DNA of 64,000 bases from Alkalicoccus chagannorensis DSM 18086. Its GTDB lineage: Bacteria > Bacillota > Bacilli > Bacillales > Salisediminibacteriaceae. Shown piece after piece: positions 25,753 to 36,252 of the stretch. The stretch covers positions 1 through 64,000 of the forward strand of contig NZ_AUCK01000011.1 in assembly GCF_000429725.1 (NCBI RefSeq), read 5' to 3'. Within the stretch, counting starts at the first letter, position 1; every line of letters starts with the position of its first letter. The translations under genes were made by a program, and so were the position numbers. The notes beneath the pieces are model-generated. The model was not told the DNA's origin and searched no databases. It saw only the letters and a list, made by a program, of their open reading frames with translations.

Positions 25753-26871
25753 TTACTTGCGGTCTTTCAGTGGGATCCATTCCTGCTTGTCCGGTCCTGT
25801 ATATTCTGCACGAGGACGGATGAGGCGGTTGTTTTCATACTGTTCGAGGATGTGCGCTAGCCATCCGGAAACCCGGCTGACAGCGAAGATAGGTGTAAAG
25901 ATGTCATGCTCGATACCGAGGCTGTGGTAAACAGACGCAGAATAGAAATCTACGTTCGGGAGCAGACCCTTTTCGTTGGTCACAATCTCATCAATTTTCA
26001 CACTCATATCATACCATTTGGATTCCCCTGTGATGTCGGTCAGCTGACGGGACATTTCCCGCAGATGCTTCGCACGCGGATCGCCGTCCTTGTAAACACG
26101 GTGGCCGAATCCCATAATCTTCGTTTTGTTCTCCAGCGCTTCTTTGATATAAGATTCTGCCTTATCCGCATCGCCGATATCGTTAAGCATCGCCATGACA
26201 CGTTCGTTGGCACCGCCGTGAAGTGGACCTTTCAGGGCACCGATCGCGGCAGTAACGCCCGAGTAGACGTCAGACAGCGTCGCAACACAGACGCGCGCCG
26301 TGAAGGTGGAAGCATTCAGTTCATGGTCTGCATGAAGAACAAGTGCTTTATTGAAGGCCTTCTCGGAAATTTCGTCCGGCTCTTCTCCGTTGAGCATATA
26401 GAGGAAGTTGGCAGCAAAGCTGAGTTCCTGCTTCGGCGCAACCGGCTCTTTCCCTTGACGGATACGTGCAAAAGCCGTCACGATCGTTGGCAGCTGCGCC
26501 TGGAGGCGAACGGCCTTGCGGCGGTTGGCTTCTTCCGTCATTTCATCTGCTTCTTCATCAAAAAGGGCAAGATTGGAGACTGCTGTGCGCAGCGCTGCCA
26601 TTGGGTGCACCTGATCGATCGGGAAAGAACGGAGCTGATCCAATACTTCCTGCGGTACAGTGGAAGCCTGGGCGAGTTCCTTCGTGAACGTTTCCAGCTC
26701 TTCCTTATTTGGAAGTTTATTATTCCAGAGCAGGTAGACAACCTCTTCAAACGTAGCGTTATCAGCAAGATCATCGATGTTGTAACCGTGGTAGGTCAAT
26801 ACACCGTCGATGATGGAACTCACACTGGATGTTGTTGCAACAATACCTTCCAATCCTTTAGTTGTGCTCAT
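25753..26871 (-). CDS. citZ: citrate synthase
   Basis: A 372-residue citrate synthase that condenses acetyl-CoA and oxaloacetate. The active-site His residues lie in LHADHELNASTF and GPLHGGANERVM; GFGHRVYKDGDPRA is also conserved. Length and sequence fit the major vegetative CitZ rather than methylcitrate synthase, though the families are close. The start has AAAGGAGAGATAGC upstream. A promoter lies about 145 bp upstream, with a CcpA-type cre site inside the leader, matching the known carbon control of citZ in B. subtilis. Confidence 0.97.
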   Translation of the reverse strand: MSTTKGLEGIVATTSSVSSIIDGVLTYHGYNIDDLADNATFEEVVYLLWNNKLPNKEELETFTKELAQASTVPQEVLDQLRSFPIDQVHPMAALRTAVSNLALFDEEADEMTEEANRRKAVRLQAQLPTIVTAFARIRQGKEPVAPKQELSFAANFLYMLNGEEPDEISEKAFNKALVLHADHELNASTFTARVCVATLSDVYSGVTAAIGALKGPLHGGANERVMAMLNDIGDADKAESYIKEALENKTKIMGFGHRVYKDGDPRAKHLREMSRQLTDITGESKWYDMSVKIDEIVTNEKGLLPNVDFYSASVYHSLGIEHDIFTPIFAVSRVSGWLAHILEQYENNRLIRPRAEYTGPDKQEWIPLKDRK

Positions 26872-26896
26872 GCTATCTCTCCTTTACGAACAGAAT

Positions 26897-26910
26897 TGAA
26901 AACGAAAACA
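26897..26910 (+). promoter_or_regulatory. cre site (CcpA) in the citZ leader
   Basis: TGAAAACGAAAACA fits the cre consensus TGWAARCGYTWNCW at about 12 of 14 positions. It lies between the promoter and the citZ start codon, as expected for CcpA repression by roadblock. It has not been tested. Confidence 0.6.
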
Positions 26911-27013
26911 ACGCTCTGCGCTGCCCCCGCCTGTCAGAAAGCGGTTACGAAAAAGGCAAGGATGTATCAACCAAACCATCTATTCGTATGTAGTCTCTTT
27001 TGTCACGCTTCCT

Positions 27014-27041
27014 ATTATACCATTTTTCGTATTTTTGTGAA
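27014..27041 (-). promoter_or_regulatory. promoter of citZ
   Basis: The -35 TTCACA (27036-27041) and the extended -10 TGGTATAAT (-10 at 27014-27019) have a 16-bp spacer on the minus strand. Confidence 0.75.
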
Positions 27042-27090
27042 TGTAAAATTTAGAAATCCTCAGAATATCCCGGCATTTTTATAGAAGCGT

Positions 27091-27561
27091 TCAGCCCCCC
27101 ATAGAGCTGAACGCTTCAACGATTCTCATGACGAGGTAGGCAATGCCGGCACCGATCACAGGACCTACAGCAACACCTCCGAATAAAGCCACGGCGAGGA
27201 TGGTTCCGAAGACAAGAGCAGTGGTAATATGAGGGTCATTCTGCAGCAGTTCAATGCCATTTGCTGCAATCACAGCGACAAAGACACCGGATAAGAGCGC
27301 TACCCAGGCATAAGAGGATCCGAGAGCTTCCCTCAAATCTCCGAAGCCGATGTCCCCAGTCATAATGGGCACAAGTACAGCAACGGTAATGATAATGACA
27401 CCGATCTGAATACCTTTGGACTGAAGAAACGGCAGTGCCGTGCTTCCGAAACCGGAATAGTGGAGAGCCACGAGTATGCCTACGGCGATCATGAGCGTTG
27501 TATTTTTGGCTGCAAGTCCGATCACGAAAAGAATGATCATAAAAAGAAGAGGTTGATTCAT
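27091..27561 (-). CDS. ytwI: DUF441 membrane protein YtwI
   Basis: A 156-residue, very hydrophobic protein of the UPF0756/DUF441 family with four to five membrane spans. Glycine-rich turns such as MTGDIGFGDLREALGSSY and GGVAVGPVIGAGIAYLVM are visible. The function is unknown. The start has AAAGGAAAAACAACG upstream. In B. subtilis ytwI also lies between fxsA and citZ. It ends about 50 bp before the citZ promoter, with no obvious terminator between. Confidence 0.88.
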   Translation of the reverse strand: MNQPLLFMIILFVIGLAAKNTTLMIAVGILVALHYSGFGSTALPFLQSKGIQIGVIIITVAVLVPIMTGDIGFGDLREALGSSYAWVALLSGVFVAVIAANGIELLQNDPHITTALVFGTILAVALFGGVAVGPVIGAGIAYLVMRIVEAFSSMGG

Positions 27562-27667
27562 CGTTGTTTTTCCTTTCTATTAATATCACTTACGACCGGC
27601 GGAGCAGAGTGCCTTTTGGTTTGAAGAAGGATGCGGCTTTAAGAGCTCATGTCTACAAGCACAACAT

Positions 27668-27698
27668 AAAAATGGAACGCCGTTCATACGACGTTCCA
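27668..27698 (-). terminator. terminator between fxsA and ytwI
   Basis: The stem TGGAACGTCG / CGGCGTTCCA (one mismatch) is followed by a five-T run on the minus strand. The rest of the 230-bp gap shows no gene. Confidence 0.7.
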
Positions 27699-27791
27699 AA
27701 CGAGCGTATTGAAGGCCGGCCGGCAGCGCTTTCCTCCGCTCACGAGTCAGCGGTCAGGAGCACCCCGGCGAGCACCTGATTCGCCCGGATA

Positions 27792-28202
27792 TCAGTAGCG
27801 GCGTCCGGACTGATTGTTGATGACATAGACATTTCCGCTTTGAATCATTTTTTCATATACGGACCGCAGGACGCGCTTGAAGGCTTGTCTCGTTGGCGGC
27901 AGCAGCAGCAAAAAGCCAGCTGCGTCGGTGATGAAACCGGGTGTCAGGAGGACGGCTCCTCCGATCAGGATACAGATGCCATCAAGCAGCTCATCTCCGG
28001 GCACCATGCCCTGCGACGTTTTCAGCTGCGCCTTTCTTATCGCCTGAAGCCCTTCCCGCCTGGCGAGAGCGGCACCTACAATGCCGGTCAGGATTATAAA
28101 GAACAACGTCCATAAAATACCGATTAGGTTGGCTGATATCAGCAGAACGCCGATTTCAGCAGCAGGAACAATAATCAGCAGCAGTAACAACAATTTTTTC
28201 AT
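27792..28202 (-). CDS. fxsA: FxsA family membrane protein
   Basis: A 136-residue membrane protein of the FxsA family, whose E. coli member suppresses phage T7 exclusion by the F plasmid. Hydrophobic segments lie at residues 1-22, 25-45 and 75-100. The family signatures VPAAEIGVLL, GIVGAALARREGLQ and LLTPGFITDAAGFLLLLPPTR are clear. The cytosolic tail is basic. The start has GGGGAGAGATAGCG upstream. Position next to ytwI is as in other Bacillus. Confidence 0.92.
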   Translation of the reverse strand: MKKLLLLLLIIVPAAEIGVLLISANLIGILWTLFFIILTGIVGAALARREGLQAIRKAQLKTSQGMVPGDELLDGICILIGGAVLLTPGFITDAAGFLLLLPPTRQAFKRVLRSVYEKMIQSGNVYVINNQSGRRY

Positions 28203-28630
28203 CGCTATCTCTCCCCTGCTTTCTCTGGTTCTGTTTTATTTTACCACGGATGCGTGGTTTCTGTCTCCCTGCCGTCTTGTTCAAAAAGAGTCTCCAGCCA
28301 CTACAGCCGGCAGCCGAACTGCAGTCTTTTCACTCGGCTGCCGAGAAGAATGCGGCAGCGAAACATCTTCCGGCGAACGGGGGGCCGCTTCGAACCAACC
28401 GATCAACGGCATGCTCATGTTTGGACCACGTTCAGGAGCAGCCGCGCTTCGAAAGAGCACCAAATGGTGTCATCGGTATAGATCACCATGTGTTGTCAGC
28501 CCGGCTTCAGCGGAACAGAAGGCTGCATGCGTGAGACAGTCACCGGAAGATTCTCATTTACATGTTGAACAGCCTCAGGCATGCGCAGACGTTTTTCAAA
28601 TCGCGCACCTAGGATTCTCTTTAAAAAGAA
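28203..28630. other. non-coding stretch between fxsA and the second MITE
   Basis: About 430 bp. The part next to fxsA should hold its promoter. I see no credible gene, only short frames without ribosome sites, and no clear repeat until the MITE target site TAAAAAGAA at 28622. Confidence 0.6.
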
Positions 28631-28975
28631 GGCTTTGTTAAAGCCTAGTGTTGTTATAACAAAAGTACGCCTGCGGCTCTTTTTTCTTCGCTTGCCGCGG
28701 AGACATCCTTCCGCTCTCCCTCCCTTACATCCGGGAGAATCTCACGCTTTCTTTATCCGCAGGCGTCTCGAAAAATAGCCTGGGCCTGATCCGTTTCATA
28801 AAAGTTTCTCTTCTTTCAGAAGGACGCAGCGAAGACCGGCGGACGCCTGTGGAAGAAGGAGATGGGAAGATCCCGCAGGGCGTTAGACCGAGGAAGCTGG
28901 AGATTTCCTCCACGGCAAGCCTGCCGAGCTGCAGCGGAGTTTTCTGTCATTATCAACAATAAACGATAACAGAGC
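28631..28975 (-). mobile_element. MITE, family B, copy 2 (inverted)
   Basis: A 345-bp element, inverted relative to copy 1 and closely similar along its length, with the same end sequences (GCTCTGTTATCG... at 28975; GGCTTTGTTAAAG... at 28631). It is flanked by a direct repeat TAAAAAGAA (28622-28630 and 28976-28984), 9 bp perfect or 10 bp with one mismatch depending on where the end is set. No transposase is encoded. It has jumped in directly beside repeat C copy 2. Confidence 0.87.
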
Positions 28976-28979
28976 TAAA

Positions 28980-29160
28980 AAGAAAAACGAAACCTTTTCA
29001 GCCGTGAAGGGCGGCGACGCCAGAGGGATCAAGCGCCGTCCGAACATCCTCCTCGCAACGCGGGGAGAGTGAAGGGCAAGCCCCTTGGCAGGCGTCCGCC
29101 TGAAACGGCAGAAAAGATGCCACAGAAATGAACCTCTACCCCAACATGTATTTTAGAACC
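28980..29160 (-). repeat. repeat family C, copy 2 (inverted)
   Basis: Read on the minus strand it starts with GGTTCTAAAATACATGTTGG and follows copy 1 through TAGAGGTTCATTTC and TTTCAGGCGGACGCCTGCC. It then has a longer middle part and a T-rich end, into which MITE copy 2 is inserted. No gene was seen. Confidence 0.65.
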
Positions 29161-29196
29161 TACCGGAAGTCGAACCTTTAATTTTCCAGTAAATAG

Positions 29197-29230
29197 TAAA
29201 AGCCGTCGGAAGAAGAACCTTCCAACGGCT
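29197..29230 (-). terminator. terminator after pyk
   Basis: The stem AGCCGTTGGAAG / CTTCCGACGGCT (one mismatch) is followed by TTTTACTATTTAC on the minus strand, 30 bp beyond the pyk stop. Confidence 0.75.
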
Positions 29231-29259
29231 CTGGTACAGTGGTTTCCACTGCTTATCGA

Positions 29260-31014
29260 TTAAAGAATGCTCGCCGACCCTTTATAAACCTTACCTTGTG
29301 TGCCATCGACGGTTACTTCGTCCCCATCTTTCAGGATGCTTCGAGCGTCTTCTACGCCGACAACAACTGGGATACCGAGGTCCAGTCCCACAACCGCTGC
29401 ATGGGATGTCAGTCCTCCCTGTTCTGTGATGACAGCTGCCGCTTTTTCAAAGGCTTCCATCATGTCACGGTCCGTGTTGTTCGTGACAAGCACATCCCCA
29501 TGCTTCATTTTTTCAATTGCTTCTGCTGCGGACGAAGCTGTTTTCACTTGGCCTTTCGTCACTTTGCGGCCGATGCCCTGCCCTTTGGCAATGACCTCTC
29601 CGATGACATGCACTTTCATCAGGTTGGTAGTTCCCGTTTCACCAACCGGTACACCAGCGGTAATCACAACAAGGTCGCCATTTTTCACGAGGCCGGACTT
29701 CAGCGCTTCATCTACTGAAAGCTGGAGCATTTCATCCGTGGATGTCACGTCCGTGCCGAGCTGGGCATGAACGCCCCAGACGAGAGACAGAGAGCGGCTG
29801 ACTTTTTCGCTGCTCGTAACGGCGACGATGTCTGATTCCGGACGGTATTTCGCAATCATTTTTGCGGTATGGCCAGACTGTGTTGCCGTGAGAATAGCAG
29901 ACGCGTGCAGGTTCAGTGCGGTATGCGTTACAGATTGACTGATTGCTTCTGTGATGGTGTTATCACTCTCACGGGAAATGCGGCGCAGGACATCCTCGTG
30001 CTTCATGGCTGTTTCTGCACGAAGGGCAATATTCTTCATTGTCTGAACCGATTCCACAGGGTAATCCCCTGCTGCAGTTTCTCCGGAGAGCATGATAGCG
30101 TCCGTGCCGTCGAGGATCGCGTTGGCGACGTCAGAAGCTTCTGCCCGGGTCGGACGTGGATTCCGCTGCATAGAGTCGAGCATCTGCGTAGCCGTAATGA
30201 CCGGCTTGCCGAGACGGTTGCACTGTTTGATCAGTTCTTTCTGTACGAGCGGTACTTCTTCCGAAGGGATTTCTACGCCGAGATCGCCTCGAGCTACCAT
30301 CAGGCCGTCGGACACTTCAAGAATTTCTTCGATGTTGTCGACACCTTCCTGGTTTTCAATTTTTGGAATGATCTGAATGTGTTCGGCTCCGTGCTTTTCC
30401 AGCAGTTCACGGATTTCCAGTACATCGGACGCACGACGGACAAAAGATGCCGCGATAAAATCAACGTCCTGCTCAATACCAAAAAGGATATCCGCAGCGT
30501 CTTTCTCTGTGATTCCCGGCAGGCTGACGCTCACATTGGGAACGTTTACCCCTTTTTTATTTTTCAGCGTTCCGTTATTCAGTACTTCGGTCACGAGCTC
30601 GTCCGCGCGCACCTCGGTCACGAGCAGTTCAATCAGGCCATCGTCCAGCAGCAGCTTGGAGCCTTCGTGAACATCGTTGACCAGTCCGGGATACGTGATG
30701 GAGATCACTTCTTCATTCCCGCTCACTTCGTTCATCGACACCCGAAGCGTCTGGCCTTTCTGCAGGTCTACTGCTCCGGCAGCCAGTTCCTGCGTCCGGA
30801 TTTCCGGCCCTTTCGTGTCCAGCAGAATCGCCGTGTTCTGGCCTGCTTTTTTCGCCGCTTCCCGAACGGATTTGATTCTTGCTCCGTGCTCTTCAAAATC
30901 TCCGTGGGAGAAATTCAATCGTGCTACGTTCATGCCGGCTTCAATCAGCTGTTCTACTTTCTCCTCTGATTCGCTGGCCGGGCCGATCGTACAAACAATT
31001 TTCGTTTTTCTCAT
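29260..31014 (-). CDS. pyk: pyruvate kinase with C-terminal PEP-utiliser domain
   Basis: A 584-residue pyruvate kinase, which converts PEP and ADP to pyruvate and ATP. The catalytic barrel has [14 protein letters not shown], the signature [16 protein letters not shown] and [18 protein letters not shown]. The alpha/beta C-domain follows to about residue 475. An extra PEP-utiliser-like domain (about 500-584) carries [21 protein letters not shown], the usual Bacillus arrangement. The start has AAGGAGGAAACAACACT upstream. pfkA lies upstream in the same direction, so the two glycolytic control enzymes are probably co-transcribed. Confidence 0.98.
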   Translation of the reverse strand: MRKTKIVCTIGPASESEEKVEQLIEAGMNVARLNFSHGDFEEHGARIKSVREAAKKAGQNTAILLDTKGPEIRTQELAAGAVDLQKGQTLRVSMNEVSGNEEVISITYPGLVNDVHEGSKLLLDDGLIELLVTEVRADELVTEVLNNGTLKNKKGVNVPNVSVSLPGITEKDAADILFGIEQDVDFIAASFVRRASDVLEIRELLEKHGAEHIQIIPKIENQEGVDNIEEILEVSDGLMVARGDLGVEIPSEEVPLVQKELIKQCNRLGKPVITATQMLDSMQRNPRPTRAEASDVANAILDGTDAIMLSGETAAGDYPVESVQTMKNIALRAETAMKHEDVLRRISRESDNTITEAISQSVTHTALNLHASAILTATQSGHTAKMIAKYRPESDIVAVTSSEKVSRSLSLVWGVHAQLGTDVTSTDEMLQLSVDEALKSGLVKNGDLVVITAGVPVGETGTTNLMKVHVIGEVIAKGQGIGRKVTKGQVKTASSAAEAIEKMKHGDVLVTNNTDRDMMEAFEKAAAVITEQGGLTSHAAVVGLDLGIPVVVGVEDARSILKDGDEVTVDGTQGKVYKGSASIL

Positions 31015-31224
31015 AGTGTTGTTTCCTCCTTAAATAAATATGCCCTGCTGGGTCTGTTCCACATCCCGCTTTCTCGATCCGGAAAGAAGTGACTGACAGT
31101 CGAGGCATGTCAAAAGCATCGACGGCATGAAAACTGGATGCAGCTGTGCGCTGCCTGCAGCGGTATCATTCCGTACAAAAGCCAGGACCGCCGTGCCGGC
31201 GTCCCAGCTTCATATCTACTGCCG

Positions 31225-32280
<1,056 letters not shown>

Positions 32281-32311
32281 TCATACATGGAAGGATATTC
32301 GACAAAAATCC

Positions 32312-33289
32312 CTATTCCTCGGCATTGGCATCGTTTACAAACGTATAGGATCCGATTTTATTAAATTTTTCATGCCGCTGCGAGACCAGTTCGTCGGTAT
32401 CCAGCGCACGGAGCTCGTCCAGCGAGGTTGACAGAACAGTGCGGATCGCTTCCGCCTGGGATTCCACATCCCGATGGGCCCCGCCGCGTGCTTCCCGGAT
32501 AATATGATCGATGATGCCCAGGTCGTACAAATCCGGAGCGGTGATTTTCATCGTTTCCGCCGCACGTTTTGCTTCTCCGGCATCTTTCCAGAGGAGTGCT
32601 GCTGCCCCTTCCGGCGAAATGACAGAGTACGTTGCATTCTCGAGCATGAACAGCCGGTCTCCGATCCCGAGGGCCAGTGCGCCGCCGCTTCCGCCTTCTC
32701 CGATGACGATACAGATCACGGGTACACGCAGCCCTGCCATCTCCAGCAGATTTCTGGCAATGGCCTCACTCTGCCCTCGTTCTTCGGCCGCTTTGCCCGG
32801 GAATGCCCCCTTCGTGTCGATGAAACAGATGACAGGCCGTTGGAATTTCTCCGCCTGCCGCATCAGGCGCAGTGCTTTGCGGTATCCTTCCGGATGCGGC
32901 ATGCCGAAGTTCCGGCGCACATTTTCTTTCGTGTCTCTGCCCCGCTGATGCCCTATGACTGTGACCGGCTGTCCTTCAAAGAATCCAACACCGCCGATAA
33001 TAGCCGCATCATCGCCGTACAGGCGGTCGCCATGCAGCTCGACAAAGTCGTCGATCAGGCGCTTCATGTATTCATCTGTCGTCGGGCGCTGCGAATGACG
33101 TGCGAGCTGGACCCGGTCCCATGGATTCATGTTTCCGTAAATATCTTCTTCCAGCTGCTGCAGGCGCTGCTCCAGCTTTTCAATTTCACCGGTAAGATCG
33201 ATCTCTTTTTCTTCTGTAAAGGATTTCAATTCCGCGATTTTATTTCTCAGCTCGACTACTGGTTTTTCGAATGGCAGTTGTTCAGTCAT
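32312..33289 (-). CDS. accA: acetyl-CoA carboxylase carboxyltransferase subunit alpha
   Basis: A 325-residue alpha subunit of the carboxyltransferase that moves CO2 from biotin to acetyl-CoA in fatty acid synthesis. [34 protein letters not shown]-type text (here [20 protein letters not shown]) and [18 protein letters not shown] are characteristic. It overlaps the accD stop by 4 bp (ATGA), giving tight coupling of the two subunits. Its ribosome site AAAGGAGGAGACAAC lies within accD. Confidence 0.98.
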   Translation of the reverse strand: MTEQLPFEKPVVELRNKIAELKSFTEEKEIDLTGEIEKLEQRLQQLEEDIYGNMNPWDRVQLARHSQRPTTDEYMKRLIDDFVELHGDRLYGDDAAIIGGVGFFEGQPVTVIGHQRGRDTKENVRRNFGMPHPEGYRKALRLMRQAEKFQRPVICFIDTKGAFPGKAAEERGQSEAIARNLLEMAGLRVPVICIVIGEGGSGGALALGIGDRLFMLENATYSVISPEGAAALLWKDAGEAKRAAETMKITAPDLYDLGIIDHIIREARGGAHRDVESQAEAIRTVLSTSLDELRALDTDELVSQRHEKFNKIGSYTFVNDANAEE

Positions 33290-34146
33290 GTTGTCTCCTC
33301 CTTTGCCGCAGGGTGGTGCACAGCCAGCAGAATGGCGATCGTACGGCGCATATCATGTCGGTGGACGACCTGGTCCAGCTGTCCATGTTCCATCAGAAAT
33401 TCAGACGTCTGGAAGTCGTCCGGCAGCTTTTCCCGGATGGTCTGTTCAATAATCCGTCGGCCGGCAAAGCCGATCAGCGCTCTTGGCTCAGCCAGGTTCA
33501 CGTCTCCTAATGAGGCGAAACTTGCGGAGACGCCGCCTGTAGTCGGATGCGTCATGACGCTGATGAAGAGCAGGCCTGCTTCATCCAGTCGTTTCAGCGC
33601 CGCACTCGTTTTTGCCATCTGCATGAGACTGACGACGCCCTCCTGCATTCTCGCCCCTCCGGAAGCGGAAAACAGAATGACCGGCAGACGCGCTTCGATG
33701 GCACGGTCTACGGCGCGTGCTATTTTCTCCCCGACAACGGACCCCATGCTTCCCATACGAAACCGGGCATCCATCACACCAATGACAACAGGTACACCTT
33801 CCACGCTGGCCTTTCCCGTGACAATGGCTTCATTTAAGTTTGATTTTTCGCGGTCTGCTGCAGACTTCTCTTTATATTCAGGGAATTGAAGCGGATCCTC
33901 TGCAATCATGCCTTGATCAAATTCTTCGAAGCTGCCTTCATCAATAGTACAATGCAGGCGCTCTCCGGCTGTGATGCGGTGATGGTACCCGCAGTTTTCG
34001 CATACCATGTCATTTTTACGCAGCTCTTTTATGTAAAAAATCGTGCCGCAGTCCGGGCACTTCGCCATCAACCCTTCCGGCACTTCTTTCTTCTTTGACT
34101 GATCGGGATGCTTTTTGCGTTTTTTTGAAAAGAGATCTTTCAGCAT
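33286..34146 (-). CDS. accD: acetyl-CoA carboxylase carboxyltransferase subunit beta
   Basis: A 286-residue beta subunit with the N-terminal zinc finger [20 protein letters not shown] and following CGYH. The carboxyltransferase core includes [17 protein letters not shown] and [18 protein letters not shown]. It pairs with accA, which overlaps by 4 bp. The start has AAAGGAGGAACAGATCT upstream. A GntR-type regulator gene ends only 28 bp upstream, so accD, accA and perhaps pfkA-pyk follow it on one transcript. Confidence 0.98.
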   Translation of the reverse strand: MLKDLFSKKRKKHPDQSKKKEVPEGLMAKCPDCGTIFYIKELRKNDMVCENCGYHHRITAGERLHCTIDEGSFEEFDQGMIAEDPLQFPEYKEKSAADREKSNLNEAIVTGKASVEGVPVVIGVMDARFRMGSMGSVVGEKIARAVDRAIEARLPVILFSASGGARMQEGVVSLMQMAKTSAALKRLDEAGLLFISVMTHPTTGGVSASFASLGDVNLAEPRALIGFAGRRIIEQTIREKLPDDFQTSEFLMEHGQLDQVVHRHDMRRTIAILLAVHHPAAKEETT

Positions 34147-34174
34147 AGATCTGTTCCTCCTTTAAACCTGATGG

Positions 34175-34837
34175 TCAAAACGTACTGTTATCGAGATGAT
34201 CCCTGAGCTTGTCTGCTGCATGATCAACATCATTCAGCTGCAGCAGGGAAAGGATCGTTTCATGTTCTTCCCATGCTGCAGCGGTTCTTCCCGGCCTGCT
34301 GAGGCTTTCTTCCAGTGCTGTGCGGCTGTATTCCACGAGCGGCCGCCATATATTCAGGAGCAGCCTGTTTCCGCTCAGCTCGACGAGCATCCGGTGGAAC
34401 TGCATATCCTGTTCCACAAAGCAGCTGTTCTCTCTGCTCTGCTGCACCTCTGCTACAAGGCGGCCCAGATCGTTCAACTGTGCTTCCTTCATTCTGCCCC
34501 GTGCCAGACGAACAGCTTCCACTTCAATCAGCGTCCGGGTTTCCCCGAGATCGGATCTGGCACGCTCATCTTTCAGGAAGAACCCGGTGAGAATTTCTGC
34601 AAGCCGATGACTTCCGGCCTTCCGTAAAAACGTCCCTTCGCCCTTTCTCGTTTCAATCAAATCAAGCAGTTCGAGGGCGCGCAGCGCTTCTCTTACAGAG
34701 GAACGTCCGCAATGCAGGGTCTCTGCAAGTTCGCGTTCGGACGGCAGCCTGCTGCCAGCTTCCAGTCCACCGTTGATCATGAGGAACTCAATATGCTGGA
34801 GAATCCTCACATACACTTTCTTCGATGTGTGTTCCAT
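34175..34837 (-). CDS. GntR/FadR-family transcriptional regulator
   Basis: 220 residues. The N-terminal winged helix (about 5-72) has SRLPSERELAETLHCGRSSVREALRALELL, a standard GntR DNA-binding motif. The C-terminal FCD domain (about 90-215) has the His/Asp metal- or ligand-binding type residues in QDMQFHRMLVELSGN. FCD regulators usually sense small organic acids. Placed between the malic enzyme gene and accDA, it may respond to a central carbon acid, but this is a guess from neighbourhood. B. subtilis has a similar regulator in this place. Confidence 0.88.
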   Translation of the reverse strand: MEHTSKKVYVRILQHIEFLMINGGLEAGSRLPSERELAETLHCGRSSVREALRALELLDLIETRKGEGTFLRKAGSHRLAEILTGFFLKDERARSDLGETRTLIEVEAVRLARGRMKEAQLNDLGRLVAEVQQSRENSCFVEQDMQFHRMLVELSGNRLLLNIWRPLVEYSRTALEESLSRPGRTAAAWEEHETILSLLQLNDVDHAADKLRDHLDNSTF

Positions 34838-34915
34838 AGTAACTCCTTCATCTTCAGGAAACCTTCAGCGAAAATGCTGTCCGGACGTCACTCCGGACAG
34901 CATTCTGCTGCTTTA

Positions 34916-36157
34916 TCAGGCATCGTGTTCAATCATTGTCATCTGACGCGTTCGTTCCGCCACTTCTTCCGCATCTACTTTTCTCCGGGCTACGCCGGTC
35001 TCCATTGCTGCTTTCGCTACCGCTTTGGCAACTGCAGGGGCTACCCGCTTATCAAACGGAGCGGGAATCACGTAATCTTCGTGCAGCTCCGGACCGGAGA
35101 CGAGCTCTGCAATAGCTTTCACTGCAGCCACTTTCATCTCTTCATTGATGTGCGTAGCGTAGACATCGAGGGCGCCGCGGAAGATTCCTGGGAAAGCCAG
35201 TACGTTATTGACCTGGTTTGGAAAATCCGACCGTCCCGTCCCGATAACGCTTGCTCCGGCTCGTTTGGCATCTTCCGGCATGATCTCCGGAACCGGGTTG
35301 GCCATGGCGAAAATAATCGGATTTTCGTTCATGGAAGCAACCATCTCTTCATTGAGTGCACCTTCCACCGACACTCCGATAAAGACGTCGGAATCAGCGA
35401 TCACCTCAGAAAGAGATCCTTCCAGGTGTTCCGCATTCGTCACTTGGGCAATATCGTTTTTCAGTTTGTTCATGCCGTAGGAACGCCCTTCGAAAATAGC
35501 TCCTTTGGAGTCACATAGAATGATGCTCTTGCATCCCATGCTCTGCAGCAGCTTCATAATGGCAATGCCTGCTGCACCCGCCCCGTTGATGACGACGCGG
35601 ATATCTTTCATCGCCTTCCCGCTCAGTTTGAGCGCGTTAACGAGGCCGGCTGCAGTAACAATAGCGGTGCCGTGCTGATCATCGTGGAAGACCGGTATGT
35701 TCATTTCCCGTTTCAGACGTTCTTCAATCTCAAAGCAGCGGGGCGCAGCGATATCTTCGAGGTTGATCCCGCCGAAGGTCGGCTCCATTAATTTCACCGT
35801 GTTCACGATTGTATCGACATCATTGGTATTGAGGCAGATAGGAAATGCATCGACGCCCGCAAAAGATTTAAAGAGGACTGCTTTCCCTTCCATAACCGGC
35901 ATCGAAGCTTCAGGTCCGATGTTTCCGAGTCCGAGTACTGCTGAACCATCGGAAACGACACCGACCATATTCCCCTTGATTGTATAGTCATAAACCGTCT
36001 GCGGATCTTCGAAAATCGCTTTACACGGTTCTGCTACGCCGGGAGAATACGCGAGGGATAAGTCGTTTTTGTTTCGTACTGGAACTTTAGGAGTTGTTTC
36101 CAGCTTCCCCTTCTTTACCCGGTGCATGTGCAGTGCTTCTTCTCGTAATGTTGCCAA
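34916..36157 (-). CDS. ytsJ: NAD(P)-dependent malic enzyme
   Basis: About 413 residues of the short bacterial malic enzyme, which oxidatively decarboxylates malate to pyruvate. NDLSLAYSPGVAEPCKAI, LNTNDVDTIVNTVKLMEPTF, PVFHDDQHGTAIVTAAGLVN and FAMANPVPEIMP are all typical. In B. subtilis the same neighbour of dnaE is ytsJ, the NADP-preferring form. The start is uncertain: a GTG at 36166 lies only one base after AGAGGAG, so I prefer the TTG at 36157, which aligns better with relatives (short lead before LREEALHMH). Confidence 0.95.
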   Translation of the reverse strand: MATLREEALHMHRVKKGKLETTPKVPVRNKNDLSLAYSPGVAEPCKAIFEDPQTVYDYTIKGNMVGVVSDGSAVLGLGNIGPEASMPVMEGKAVLFKSFAGVDAFPICLNTNDVDTIVNTVKLMEPTFGGINLEDIAAPRCFEIEERLKREMNIPVFHDDQHGTAIVTAAGLVNALKLSGKAMKDIRVVINGAGAAGIAIMKLLQSMGCKSIILCDSKGAIFEGRSYGMNKLKNDIAQVTNAEHLEGSLSEVIADSDVFIGVSVEGALNEEMVASMNENPIIFAMANPVPEIMPEDAKRAGASVIGTGRSDFPNQVNNVLAFPGIFRGALDVYATHINEEMKVAAVKAIAELVSGPELHEDYVIPAPFDKRVAPAVAKAVAKAAMETGVARRKVDAEEVAERTRQMTMIEHDA

Positions 36158-36252
36158 TTCGGCCACGCTCCTCTGCAGTCATTAATATGTTCACGCTCCT
36201 GGGTGGTCTGACCACCTCTCACCGGATTCATTATAACAAAAACGGACGCATC

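Noticed and set aside
24323-27084. Plus-strand open frames opposite icd and citZ
   Set aside because: Both are shadows of strongly conserved TCA genes.
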